Origin: Ignelater luminosus
Taxonomy: Eukaryota > Arthropoda > Insecta > Coleoptera > Elateridae
NCBI GenBank assembly: GCA_011009095.1
Contig: VTPC01090689.1
Location: 360,724-424,723, forward strand
Length of the DNA: 64,000 nucleotides
Direction: 5' to 3'
Positions 25,603-37,766 of this stretch are shown piece after piece (the stretch's first letter is position 1; each line of letters starts with the position of its first letter). The position numbers and the translations under genes were made by a program. The notes under the pieces are model-generated. The model was not told the DNA's origin, made no database searches, and saw only the letters and a list, made by a program, of their open reading frames with translations.

Positions 25603-25827
25603 AATTTCCCTGTACATACATTTTCATCAATACAAAATGCAATTTGTTGCTCATGTCAAAGAAAGTATTAAAATTATCGACACTGCTAAGTGAAAATTCA
25701 TTATAGTTTTATGAAAAACCGCTTCGTGATTTAAAAGTTGCGATGTTTGCAGTTGAATTAGAATTAGAATTCATATAAAGCCATATCTTTTCGAAGAAAA
25801 TAATGCAATAGTTACTGCAACCATTAT

Positions 25828-26256
25828 TTGCTACCTATGCATGTTGGAGACATCATTAGATTCAGAGTTACAGATGGTGAAGCACAAAAACTTTCAACAA
25901 GATGGCGCAATTACGAACAAATTAATTCTCAAGCTTTGGTCATTATAATCTCCCTATCTGACTGGACCAAATTATTTCCACTGAGAGTATCTCAAGTCTT
26001 AAAGGACTATAGAGACCAGAATACAGTGAAACTAATCTGTGTACCAGGACATCGAGGAATTGAAGATAATGAAAGAGCTAGATCCAAAATTCACTCTGAG
26101 AGTACCAAAAAAGTAAGTGAAAAAATCAAAAAATCAACATATAACAGACAAACCTTACCAGGAAAGTCCTATACATGCGGCAGAAAACCAAGACTATTCA
26201 TATTGACAAGATCCGCCATAAAAAGTTATACGAGATTTTCAAAACCAAAAATATAG
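25828..26256 (+). pseudogene. RNase H domain fragment of a non-LTR retrotransposon
   Basis: An open frame of 142 codons contains, at about 25935-26085, ALVIIISLSDWTKLF, then VSQVLKDYRDQNTVKLICVPGHRGIEDNERA. The pattern (strand with SD, helix, then V-PGH-GI--NE-A) is that of the RNase H domain found after the reverse transcriptase in Jockey/I/R1-type LINEs. The rest of the frame is unremarkable. The expected continuation, a C-terminal cysteine motif, appears only after 27133, beyond an RTE-type fragment, suggesting that this LINE was split by a later insertion. Confidence 0.7.
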
Positions 26257-26269
26257 ATAGTCGCGACCA

Positions 26270-27132
26270 TAGAAATTGAGATTTGCCCAGGTGTGCATCA
26301 GGGCTGTGTTCTGTCCCCACTATTATTGAAGATATAGTGAAGTCATATGTCCGGGAGCTCTAGAAGACGAGGGTGCAGAGATAAATATCAATGGACAAGT
26401 GATAAATAATATACGTTATGCTGATGATACCCTATTTCTAAGATTTACAACAGCTATTAGACAACATAAACGCTTGTAGTAATAGATACAGACTCGGCTT
26501 AAACGTTAAAGAGACCACGTAGATGGTGATTACAAAGAAACATATCATAAACATCAAACAGGTAAATCGAAAGGATAACATCGTATAAATACCTAGAAAC
26601 GTAGGTCACGGATACCAATGACCAAAATAAAGATATCGGAGCAAGATTAGAAATTGCAAGGCAAACATTTGTTAATGTCGAGAAATTAAGCTAGAGCTCA
26701 GACTAAGAGTGTATATGTATACTCTGCTACGTTCTCTCTACTCTGCTGGAAGGTGTTGAGGTCTGAACCTTAAGGCAAAGAAACATAAACAATATTGAAG
26801 CTTTTGAAATGTAATGTTATTGAAAATTCTTGAAAATACCATGGACAGATAAGGTGAAAAACGAAGAAGTTTTAAGACGCGTGGAAAAATAATGAGAACT
26901 AACTAACAAAAAAAACACCAAAAAGATGTTAGAATACGTAGGCCACATAATGAAAGCAAAGAAATATTTGTTGCTAAGGCTTATTATGCAAGGGAAGATA
27001 ATACGAACCAGAAGCGTAAGTCGTAGAAAATCGTCCTGGTTGAGCAACTTAAGAGAGTAGTATGGTTGCAGCTTCAATGAATTATTTAAAGTGCGTGTAG
27101 CCATGATGATCTCCAACCAGAAGAAGAAGAAT
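26270..27132 (+). mobile_element. RTE-like LINE fragment, 5'-truncated and mutated
   Basis: Joining frames, the reverse-transcriptase signatures appear in order: GVHQGCVLSPLL (about 26290-26325), GAEINIDGQVINNIRYADDT with YADD at 26417-26428, LLDNINACSNRYRLGLNV (about 26457-26510) and MVITKK (near 26525). The typical C-terminal region follows at 26800-27110: WTDKVKNEEVLRRVEK, YVGHIMKAKKYLLLRLIMQGKI and SSWLSNLRE. It ends in CCAACCAGAAGAAGAAGAAT (27113-27132), like the AGA-rich tails of insect RTE elements. Many stops and frameshifts make it dead. The endonuclease end is missing, as usual for 5'-truncated copies. Confidence 0.75.
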
Positions 27133-27260
27133 CTTAGAGACCTATAGAGCAGAATGTGCAATAGAGAACCAGAAACAGTTTAACACGTATTGTGCAAATT
27201 CAAAGCTCTGGCACGCAGAAGCCGTACTGGAACGGTTGCAGTAAATTCACAATAAGCCAA
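27133..27260 (+). pseudogene. Probable C-terminal remnant of the RNase H-bearing LINE
   Basis: After the RTE tail, one frame reads SRMCNREPETVxHVLCKFKALARRSRTG. This resembles the C-x2-C...H-x-LC-C-AL-R motif that follows RNase H in Jockey/R1-like LINEs. With the fragment at 25828-26256 it makes a consistent element cut in two. Short and mutated. Confidence 0.5.
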
Positions 27261-28223
27261 TAGACTGCAATACACTGACAACCGGACAGCTTTCAAGAAA
27301 GAGTTGAGATTGCTTCATTTTAAAATTCTTAAATTACCTATTGGTCTAGTGCTAGTTGTGAGATTCTCTTCAACTGCAGAACTTGTTCATCCAAATAAAA
27401 GGAGAAAAGCACCCTGTCTTTTGTAGTAGACTGTGAATGGAAGCAAAGGTTCTTTTGTCTATTTCAATGGCGTTTTAAAATTTGGCTAGTTAAAGCGCCC
27501 GAAATGGCCAAATTTCAAAAACTCAACATAATCACTTGCAACTTTCATTGAGCCATAAAGTGTAGAAATTGTTCAATGTATCCGCAGCTTTGAACAAGTA
27601 CTATAGATCAAATGTTATCAAAATTCGAGGCCATTTGCGTTTGGGCTAGAAAGTTTGACAAAAACCTACTGATTGTATTTGTGTGAGACAAAATTAGTTA
27701 TTTTAACACAAGATTAATAACTACAAATCAATCTCTCTGTAAGGTATAAAGCTCACAAACCTGTAAGTCTTTATAAATAAATAAATTCGATTAAATTCCC
27801 AAATATTTTGTATTTCCAATTAATTGAATTAATAAGAAGAATTCTAGTTTTACCTAAATTTGAAGTTTCAAGCCAGTATGTTAAATTCAATAATTTGTGA
27901 CTTATTTTACGATACATGCACTATCAGACATTTATGACGCAAAGATATTTTTTATTATTTGAGAATGTAGGAATGTGTCACGTTCGTTAATTAAATTAGT
28001 TTTACCGTAGCTTCTGTCGCTTAAGTGAAAAAAGAGACAAGTTACAATGCAAGTACGTTTTAATTTTGACATGGTTTAGTGTCGGGAAGAAGTGCCAATT
28101 TGAACTGCTCGATTCTATTACATTTTGATTTATTAGACTGCGCTTGTTTTATTTTGTTTTATTTATCTGCTAAAACGTGCTGTGGCTATAATAAAATTGC
28201 CATTTGTAACCTAGTTACGTATA
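27261..28223. other. AT-rich non-coding stretch
   Basis: No gene or element recognised. Confidence 0.4.
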
Positions 28224-28572
28224 CACTGTGTCCAAAAAGTGCAGAACAAAATTTATATCTTCAAAATTATTTTTTTTGTTAGAAATATGATGACATGACG
28301 ATACCCGTCAAGTTCCTATTTTAAGTGTGCATATCTCGATGATACATAGTAATATACAGAGCGATCCATAATAAACCTATGACGTCTCGGTATTCTTTCC
28401 TGAAAAGGAAATGCCGATTATGTCATAATTTCGCTATGGCTAGCTGTGTATATTGCTACGTATCCTCGAAATACGCGCATTTAAGTTAGAGAATCGAGCT
28501 GTCTCAGCATCTTTTTGGGAAAAAGATAATTCTGAAGATACAGATTTTATTTCATCCTTTTTGGACACGGTG
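28224..28572. mobile_element. Short non-autonomous Tc1/mariner-type MITE
   Basis: This 349-bp segment has ends CACTGTGTCCAAAAAG and, inverted, CACCGTGTCCAAAAAG, with similarity continuing to about 49 bp on each side (TATCTTCA and AATTAT shared). TA flanks both ends (28222-28223 and 28573-28574). There is no coding capacity; the interior is AT-rich with some CpG. Confidence 0.85.
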
Positions 28573-30049
28573 TATAAATATCGTGATCAATAAAGCATTC
28601 CAATGACAGTAAAGCGTCTCTATCTAATTGAAACTTATGAGCAATAGAAATGACATTTAAGTTTTGGTCTAATATGACTTTTATTTGCTGGATTAACATA
28701 CCACAAACCTTGGTCGTTCTCGAATTGATTAGTACCTATGTCTCTGTCTGAACTTTCTGGCCTTTCGCATGATTTACTTATTAGTTTCTCAAATTAGCAA
28801 TGGTTGAAACGTTTACAAATAGAGAATTATTCAAAGCACTCCTCGTTTTGATCACATCTCAGTACACAGTGGAAGGTCTCTAAAAGATTTTATCCTCCTT
28901 CTTTTTCCAAAAGTTCTGCAATTTTCCCAGTTGCAGTTTAAAAGCGTCTGATAGTTTCAATGAGGACCAGGTAGTTTCGAAATTCAAAATCAAACATTTT
29001 CCAGATCAAGGAATAATTCATACAGTCTGCGTATTCTTAAATTTTAAAATAATTTTAAAGCCATAGAAAAAGATACTTTGCGCATAAAGTTATGTCATAT
29101 AGAGCCTGGGCCAAATTGAGCCAGTTCAATTCTGGAGTAGATGGAGGTTCTGTTCCGTATACGCCTGACAAAGAAATCAGGGACAAAGAATGTTATACAA
29201 ACATTAATCTACCGTATGAAGACCTTTAAGGAAACCAAAAAGAAATGTCACCCTGATCGTTTACAATGAAAATGAACAATTTTTTAAATTTCTTCTTTGA
29301 TATCTAATTTGCAAGAATGCAAATAAAATATAGACACAACATTGTTTTCCTCAGAAATATGGAAATTATGCAAGCCTGGACCACATCGTACCTCTAGAAG
29401 AACGTTTCGTTCATGTTATGGACTCGTCAATTAAGGATAACGACAATCAGTGTTTGCACACTACATGTTAGGTTAAGCATGTTAAAATTTAGTTTTTTAT
29501 CTTTAAGGTCTCCTGTAAAATTTTATGAATCATATCATAGCGCGACCAATTGGAACTGTAGACTTTGCTACTGTTTAAGATTATCAAAGTCATTTCAAAT
29601 GAGAATGTGGTGGTAGCCCAGTTCAATACCGACTGTAATCTTTTCTAATCTCTCTGTTCTCGAATCTCAGAATTTGATCATAAATCAAATTACTTTTAAT
29701 CAATAATGATGAAACTTATAAGGTTTCCCAATTGGGAGCCTTTTGCTTTGTAACTTTAGGAAGATAAGATTGACTCTTTGGTAACTGTAAATGCTTATCA
29801 AGGTTTTAACCATTAGCCTTCTTTATATGGGATGAATGGGAAACGACAAATGTTTTATATGTTGTATGTTTTTGATTCGGACTGCGTAGTGGCCAGCAAA
29901 AAGTTATTTGTTGTACATAGAACGTTCTCGGTATCATAAATAGGAGGTAACAAAGAAACGAAATGAACTACGTTTGCGTTAGAACTTTGGTGAGCCAAGA
30001 CTCAATATCATCTTCCTAAAGTTTAAAAACCGAAATTTCCTTAACTATA
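28573..30049. other. AT-rich non-coding stretch
   Basis: No coding region or element recognised. The open frame at 29413-29616 has no familiar motif. Confidence 0.35.
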
Positions 30050-31280
30050 ATTATTGTCTTGCTTTTTGGCCTCTTCTCTGATTCTTTTTCTCTCTTGTTT
30101 ATCCTGTTCTTTTTGTTACTTTGTATTTTGTTTTTTCTTTAGTTGTTTAGGCTTAGAATTATTTTGGTCTCTGGCTAAAAGAGGGACTTCTTAAAAAGTG
30201 ATGGTATCCAAACATTGGTTGCCTTTTTTCCAGGAGTAACATACTTCGAAGACAGGTTATCAATATTTTCTTTAGATAGTAGAGAGAGGAATACTCTATT
30301 ATTCCTTCTCAAGTTGTATCAGATAAATATTTTTTTTGTTTGGATCAATTTTGTTTAAATTTAAGAGAGTTAAATGGCGCTGTAATGTCACTTTTGATTG
30401 GGAAGGTTCTCCTATCTCGATAACCAGATTGGACTTAAATATCTTTGTGTAGTTCTAAACATTTGTATCTAGGAAACATAATAACACATAAGCTGTGTCA
30501 AAGCATTTTTTCTTCAATTTAATGCTTTCGTGCTTCATTCGGCAGTCATAAACTTCAACCTTCCAGTAACTTTTGAGGGGATGAAATACAAAGGAAGTAG
30601 GTTGAAGAGCAACTACTATTATTCCTTTTTTGGTACAAAAATCGCTGTGTTATGATAAGATGACTAACGTGTTCATCTACAAATAACACTACTGCGATTT
30701 TAAATTTTCAACACTTGCCGGAAGCCGTTCATAGTGAAATACCACCATTGGTGGTGCTATCATGTCTGCTGCATTAACCGTGGGCAATACTGTAATGCAT
30801 TCCTTGTCGTCATTGGATACAAAATATATACACAGTTTTTCTCTAGTACGTACTAGTACTTTGTTTGCTTTCGGAAATAGAAAAATTTTTTCCTAACCAT
30901 TTGGCTTCATATAATAGTACTTTTGCTAACCAATTACAAAATGATACTTTGTTGAGTGACAGAACTTCTTGAATTATTTAGCTTTTAAGGAGTTTAGTAG
31001 CAATATTGGGATGTTATTAAAAAAAAATGCAAACCACTTTTTTCTCGGCCTTCCACTGACAAATTTTGTTCGACGTTGAAACTCTCAAGTGTGTTAATTA
31101 GCTGCAATTTGGTTACAGAAAAACCCCCGCTTGCAATTTGTATAGCTTGCTCAAGTAAATCTTGTTCTTCTTGGCAATCGAGAGGAGTATTACCTTTGCA
31201 TTCATCAAGGTGGTTCTTCGTACCCCAAATTGTTTTGTCACTGATTTGTAAGACTGACCATATTTCACCGCATTAATGGC
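30050..31280 (-). pseudogene. Decayed Jerky/Tigger-like (pogo, DDE_1) transposase
   Basis: Read on the minus strand with frame changes, the family order is visible. First comes an N-terminal helix-turn-helix, AVKYGQSYKSVTKQFGVRRTTL (about 31270-31205), and SGGFSVTKLQLINTLE (about 31130-31085). The catalytic region follows: CITVLPTVNAADMIAPPMVVFHYERLP (about 30800-30720). Next comes the sequence after the catalytic block, IVVALQPTSF then HPLKSYWKVEVYDCRMKHE (about 30630-30530). A lysine/glutamate-rich tail (about 30170-30055) is usual for these proteins. The catalytic aspartates after the second block are not recognisable, and stops are frequent. Inverted repeats could not be identified. Confidence 0.7.
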
Positions 31281-33721
31281 GTAATGGAGCTTTCTTTTGC
31301 AATTTTTTTTTGATTATTTGTCCATGTAATTGTTACCTCTGTCAATAAAAGAAGCAAATGATTCTTAAATGATTCAAAAATTGTCACTCTAAAAACTAAC
31401 TTTTAAACTGAATTGAGCAACTAAAACTTCATAATCAAATCCATAAACGGGCTATTTATTTAATACCTAGAATAAATCCCAAAAATGAGCTTAAGTAAAA
31501 AATCACAAGCCTCCTCTCTTTTAGGACGACGCTGCTAAGAAAACTTGCTTGAAATATGCCAGATTCACCAAATAAAATTTTAGTAACATACTATTTTAGC
31601 AATGATCGTATTCTTTTCCAGAATTTCATTGCTAACTGTCAACAGCTGAAGGTGTGCCAATTACTGCCACAAGAAAGGAATTATGGGATTAAATCTGACG
31701 AAGTGCTACAAGGTAAAAGCATTTCCGCCACTTAAAATGTAACGTAGATGTTGTTTTTCCAATTGGGAACAAGTTTCAGAAAGCTCCAATGATTTAGAAT
31801 TATCAACGAACTCCAATAGGAGTCGTTACTGATTTTGCGAAGTCTGTCTGTCTGTTCGTCCGCACTTTTTTAAGTTTTGAAATTTTGCCTTCAGATCTGG
31901 ATTCTACATCAAAAACTAAAGGCTACGTGGTGGCTCCGTTTTTGGATATCACCTCAGGATTATGGCCAAAATGGCCGCCAAAATTTGAAACTTTTTTTTA
32001 AACTGTTGCTCGAATTCAGTAACAAAACGGAGTTTGTTGTGGTTATGCTTTGCATTCCTAGATGTTCTTAATTGTACTATCTAGTAAATACAACCTAAAG
32101 AGTGTTAAATAAATGGCGATACCTGAGAGCCTTTATAAAACTGTAATTCATAGAGAAGAGACTGCAGAATTTATTTTATGCTATACTGAAAAAGATACCG
32201 TTTGTGATTATTAATGTATCGAGTTTATTGGGTGAAAGTTCATTGTCATAATAAATTTTTTGTGTATACAATGTAAGGAAACATTGATTCCGCATTCGCT
32301 GAAATTCGTCATCATTCTGGTACGGTGTAATGAGAGCAGTCTATGTTTGTAAAATAAATAATAACAATGCATGTTCATAGTTTGAATGCAAATGATACCT
32401 ACAGATGTTAGTTTTCTTTTAGAAAGAATTGTAAGTCAAGTAGGACCTAGCATAACACCAAGGTAGTGGTCGTTGTGGTAATAAAGCTTGCAGATGGCTT
32501 GGGACACCTAAACTAGAACGGTGTCTGGAGCTGTGGTGATATGGTTATTTGTACAAAACAATCTGACAGAACAAGCAATGCTAGTGTCTTTGTGTCAAGA
32601 AGTCCTATCCAGAATTTGCCGAATTTGACCATTCTTTTGCATTTGTAAATTGTATTCCCTCGAAAGAAGACAGTGATCAAATTAGGTCAAGAATTGTGTA
32701 GTAATAAAATAAAATAAGAAAAAGTAAACACAGCCTTTAGTCAACTAATTTTGGTCAAACAAGATGTGGATTCTTTTATTCACATTTACTCCTCTTATAC
32801 ACTTCTCAACCCTGACGTTCTGGAGGTGTGTAACAAAATATTTTGCACCATCCTGCAAAAATCTTGTCGACGCCCATACCTTTGTCAAGTTTGTGTAATA
32901 CTCTTTGGTGTTTACTTCGAGATATTAAAAAAAACTTTGTAAAACTCCTATTTATTATTAAGTACTTGTGCCACACTGGGTTTTGCTTTTGTATTATTAT
33001 TTGCTACCACATCTTGGAGGAGAAAAAAAGATTATTATAAAGATTCTCTAGATATCATTCTTGTCCTTACATTTCACATAATACACTCACGTTGTATTAA
33101 GATGAGGATTGGCTATGCTTTTGATTTGTTATGTTGGAAGCTGTGCGGCTACATTTTTGTTGTATTTCAAATCATGTATGCTTTCCAAACGACATTCTTA
33201 ACAATGTTGCCATTTTTTGAATTTAATTTAGTTTGCCTAATTACTTTCTACTTGTCAAACAGTCAAATCAAAAAATACTTGACATTTGAAAATTTGAAAA
33301 GCATCTGGCAACATACTAAGCAACAAATGATGAAAGGCATAATCGTCAAAGTCATTTTGACACAAGAAGCCTCATTTACATGATTTTGCATGCCATTTAC
33401 ACAACTCAAATTGTCCAAATTTCATGGCTAATACCTATCTAAAAACAACGTGAATAGAGTATAGTAACTATATATTGTTATACAGGTTGCATTCAAGATG
33501 TCGCATAATACATACACCACTTTTTTGTCATAAATCCATAGTTTTTACGCTGCATGACAATATAGTTCTATTTTAGTAGAATTGCTGGTTGCAAAGCTAC
33601 TGTTTTTCTTAAATGATTTTGTAACAACAATGTACAAATGTAATGATAAATATCTGAAAGACTAACAACAACAACAAATTTGCGAAAATAATACAAATTT
33701 AACAGAAAAATTTGTAAGATA
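31281..33721. other. AT-rich non-coding stretch
   Basis: No gene recognised. GTCTGTCTGTCTGTTCGTCC near 31843-31862 resembles a phrase found in several insect repeats, but no element boundary is clear. The open frame at 33102-33383 is hydrophobic with no known motif. Confidence 0.35.
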
Positions 33722-34869
33722 ACGATATCAATTCAAAAGAATTACAAAAATAAAGTGAAAAGCGAGTCATACTGCCTAAATAAAGTAAAGCTGCCGAGAA
33801 GGTCTGCTTCACTAATAACGTGTATGTCTTCTATCGGCGCGAAGAACTGCTTGACACCTTCAAGGCATGCTTCGAATGAGCCTACTAATGTCTTCTTGAG
33901 GTATATTCTCCCATTCATCGACTAGGGCATTTGCTTACTGTTGGAGAGTCTGAGGTGGATCTGGACGCCTCCGGACACGTCTGTCCAACAAGTCCCAATG
34001 ATGTTCGATGGAGTTTAGTTCAGGACTTAACGGAAGCCAGTCCATGATGATAAAGAAAGTTCTCGGTGATAGCCGCAGTATGAGACCTTGCATTGTCTTG
34101 CATAAATACAAAACTAGGACCTGTACCATAACCGGCTGGTACAACATGTTTCTCCAGAATAAAGTGTGCTGTTAGGTTCCCTGGAACTGCTTCTAAATCT
34201 GTTCTTTCCTCAAGACTAATTTCGCCCCAAACCATCACAGACCCACCACCACATTTCTTAACTTCTTGCACGGTAGTTGCAGAATGCCGTTCATTTTGCC
34301 GTCGATATACATGTACTCGACCAGCACAACGACTCAAACATCTGAGAACAGTACTGGTCTCCAATGTCTAAATTGCCACGCCTTATGCGATGATGTTGCG
34401 TTAAAATTGGTTTTCACACGGGTCTTCTTGGTCTCAGGTTTCCTTCTTCCAGAAATCTCCAATCCATGAGTCGTTCGTTCTTAGGCTACTCTTAAGATCT
34501 TTTGCTGTAAATGTGCAAGAACGTGAGGAGGATAGGATTAAAAAAATTCCTCTTGGGAAATTGTCCAATGTTTTTTTATATTCTCCGGTTTCTAGGTAAC
34601 GATTCCACACACGATGAACAACAGAAGGGCTCACGTTAAGATTTTTTGCAACTTGTCGAATAGTTGTGCCATTTTCAATAGCTGCAACAACACAAACAAC
34701 TTCTACTTCATTTAGATATCTCATTTCGATATAGCTGGTGTGTGAAACTCAACAATTTATAATCAACTGTCAATATAATTTACTATACCAAAGCACACTA
34801 CACTTCTGAATTGAAATTTTCTTTGTTGGTTTCATTTTATTTTTTGTAGTTTTTTTAAATTGATATCGT
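33722..34869 (-). mobile_element. Tc1-like element with inverted repeats of about 40 bp and TA target duplication
   Basis: The left end reads ACGATATCAATTCAAAAGAA and the right end, inverted, ACGATATCAATTTAAAAAAA. The match continues through TACAAAAA-TAAARTGAAA for about 40 bp. TA lies immediately outside both ends (33720-33721 and 34870-34871). The 1,148-bp element carries a broken transposase on the minus strand. The size and long inverted repeats fit the Tc1 branch. Confidence 0.88.
33880..34724 (-). pseudogene. Broken Tc1-like transposase
   Basis: An ATG at 34724 begins MRYLNEVEVVCVVAAIENG and a helix-turn-helix, IRQVAKNLNVSPSVVHRVWN (residues about 22-41). The frame stops at 34434. The same frame opens again at 34364 and carries GGGSVMVWGEISL and FMQDNARSHTA, with the second catalytic Asp. 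Then a frameshift moves the reading to 34147-33935, with the LSPELNSIEHHWD block that holds the third acidic residue (Glu). So at least one nonsense and one frameshift mutation, and a deletion in the region of the first Asp, have killed it. Order and motifs are those of Tc1-family DD34E transposases. Confidence 0.87.
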
Positions 34870-37433
34870 TATTTCAAGAGTGATAAGTGAATATCTATTC
34901 TAACAAAATGTTAATCTTTAAGATATTCTCAATTAGATTTGTACAGTGTTGCAAATTAAAAAGCTATTCAAATGTAAAGAAGCGTTCTTCTAATTATTTT
35001 GAGTAGTGTATTAATGAAAGTCGTAATTAAATTCAATTAATACATTCATTGCATTTATGAATTGTGCTCATCACAGTAAAAACCTTTTTATTAATGTAAT
35101 GAATTTCTGTTTATTGTACTAACAATGCGCAGGGCATCATTAAACACTGATACATTACTTAATGATCGGTGTTTCGTAGAACGTAATATTAATAAACTTT
35201 TTATTGAGATTATAATTCTCTTTCTTACATTTATGTACTGATTCTTTTCAGTGTAGCAATGGGTTTTCGAAACAGTAACCTAGAATATTAACTCAGATCA
35301 GTCTCACTGTTCCATCATATTTTGTGGTCCCACAAGATTTCCGGTAGTTAAGATGTAATCTTCAATATTCAATCTCTCTACGTCACTTAACGTTATATTT
35401 TGATCTAATTCCGCACGATTTATAACTTAGTTAAAAAAACTTGTAAAAGTTGATTTTACGATTGTAATTTGTTTAAAAGTCTAAATATTCTGAACAGTTT
35501 CACTTCCTTGGTTGGAAGCTTGACCTTTCAAATTTTTAAATGGGTTAGTGTACATAAGCTTATTTCTCGTACATACGACAAGCAAACATTACATGAAAAC
35601 GAAGAAGATGAAATGAGAAAGGATACAAATGATTTTGAAAATGTTTACAATTAGTAAATAAGGCGATTAGTCTGGACTTCACACTTCGGTCGTTATTACA
35701 AAGCTCATTTTAACACCCATGGTAAATGTAAATGTAAACTTTTTCACGGTATAGTTAAGTAAAAATGTACAAAAAAATAGATATTGCAAATGCAATTTAC
35801 AATGTTTCGCTCTCCAGTAACGTATAGTAAATGTAAATCTCGTTTTTGGTTTGCTGTATTTTTTTGCTCACGTTTCTAGATAAAAAAAACTATGACACGC
35901 TAATTTGATAATTACAATTAAATCTATTATTATTCAACAACAATGCAAAAATGCAAATCATGGCGTTCGCTTCCAGCGACTCTTACATTCAAATTCGGTC
36001 CGTTATTAGGGTTTTTTCATGAACGTTACTGAAGGAAATTTTTTCTAAAGCCTTTTAAAGATATGTGATAGGTATACCCTTGGTCTGAATATTTTTTATA
36101 CGTACATTCTTGCCTCTATTTGACAATTATTGTTTTCGCAATCAGCTTATAGGCAGCATTTTTGTACTTGAAAAACTTTTCTTTCTTGCCCAATTAAATT
36201 ACTGACAGACGGTTATTAAGCTTAGATATATGTTGAATAAATTACAAGATACTTAATGTGAATGATTTTTTCTTTGTTTTTTGTCTACAAGGGAGCATTT
36301 GAAATAAAACATTTTTTCTTAATATGGGGTTAAGACAATAAAATTTGAAAAACTGACATTTTTAATAAAAACATCCATTAATAAAGGTTTTGCAATTTTA
36401 TTATCGATTTAATACATAATAAAATAGTTAATTGTCAACATGATTTAGTAATCATTTTTTAAATTGTAAAATTCCAGTACAATACATAAGCGTAACTAAA
36501 TTGAATTTCAGGTCAGGATTTTACTGTCCCGCTTTTTTAAATTCTTCGACAAAGAAGAATTTATGATATAATAGTCCGTTAATGAAAACCTGCACATTAA
36601 TTCATTCGATTGGTTGTTTTTTTTCAATTTGTTATGCACACGTACACTCACTTACTCTAATTTTTTGTCAACAAATATCTAGGTACAAATAAGAGAAAGG
36701 AAAAACATATCAAATTTATTACAACTTCTAGGTGTATGTGATATATCTAATTCGATATATTTTTTTTAAGGTAACGCAATGTTATCGTAATAGTATCAAT
36801 ACCACTATTTACATTTACTTTAGTTCCTTAGTAAGCTGCAACACCTTCACCTGACAAAAAGAATTCAAAAAAACTGCTTACTTTCATTTCAGTTATTGCA
36901 CTTATTTTTGGGGAATTTGTCTACTTTTAAAAGGAAGAAAAAACCTGAAATCTCATCGAAAACTAGTTGTGCAGTCCTAGAAATGAAACCAATTCCGTTT
37001 CTATCTCTAATTTCTGCCATTCACATTTTATATAAACCGTATTGAATAATTAATAAACATAATATGTCTCGAAATTGCTCCAGTAATTCGAATTTTTTGC
37101 TTTGTGGGTTTCGACATCCAATGCATGTTTTTTTTGTCACGTTTCTACGTGTATATAAGACAAATGTAACAGCTAGAGATCTTATTTGTTGCATTTTTGA
37201 TATCGATTTGAGAACTTAGTTCGCAGTACAGAAAAATAGTAGCAGGTAATGGTTTCATTTGGCGATTGGTACTTCCTCGGCAAATAAAAAGTATTTTAAA
37301 AGCATTGGTTACGGTTTTCACTTCGAGTTTTTATTTGGTACTAGAACTATTAGAATTCTTTAACGTTTAAATTTCCCTGTTTTTACCATAGTGACTTTAC
37401 CTGCACCAATCGGGGGACAATCAGACGAAAACT
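34870..37433. other. AT-rich non-coding stretch upstream of the DUF745-type gene
   Basis: No exon or element recognised. It contains the upstream region of the next gene; a CCAAT occurs at 37406-37410, about 60 bases before its likely start site. Confidence 0.4.
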
Positions 37434-37471
37434 TATATAAATTGTATCAATTCACAAAATAGGATTCAGTT
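37434..37471 (+). promoter_or_regulatory. TATA box and initiator of the DUF745-type gene
   Basis: TATATAA at 37434-37440 is followed by TCAGTT at 37466-37471, the insect initiator pattern. The predicted +1 (A at 37468) lies 34 bases after the first T of the TATA box. A good splice donor follows at 37501, giving a coherent first exon. TATA plus Inr is common in strongly and tissue-specifically expressed secreted-protein genes. Predicted from sequence only. Confidence 0.65.
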
Positions 37472-37500
37472 CGATTCTTTCAAGTGACTTTTAGATTTCG
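37468..37500 (+). other. Predicted 5' non-coding exon 1
   Basis: A 33-base leader exon runs from the predicted start to a donor TTTCG/GTATGT at 37501. The next acceptor, TTTTGCAG ending at 37746, opens exon 2, which carries the ATG. Short non-coding first exons are usual in insect secreted-protein genes. Needs transcript evidence. Confidence 0.55.
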
Positions 37501-37766
37501 GTATGTGTTCTAATGGTTAAAAGTGTTAAGTGTTCTTGGATTACTCACCACTTTATCTACAATGATTTTGTTTATTTAATTAGTGCTTTTAAGATAAATT
37601 TTGATATTTTTAGATTCACTTGCAATTTTTTAAAATTTCACTTATATTTGAAAATTTCATCATTTTGATACAAAATATGTGTATTAGTGTATTTTGAAAG
37701 TGATCTGTATAATATTTGGAATTTAATTCTAATTATAATTTTGCAGTACCTAACCTGGACAGCAGA

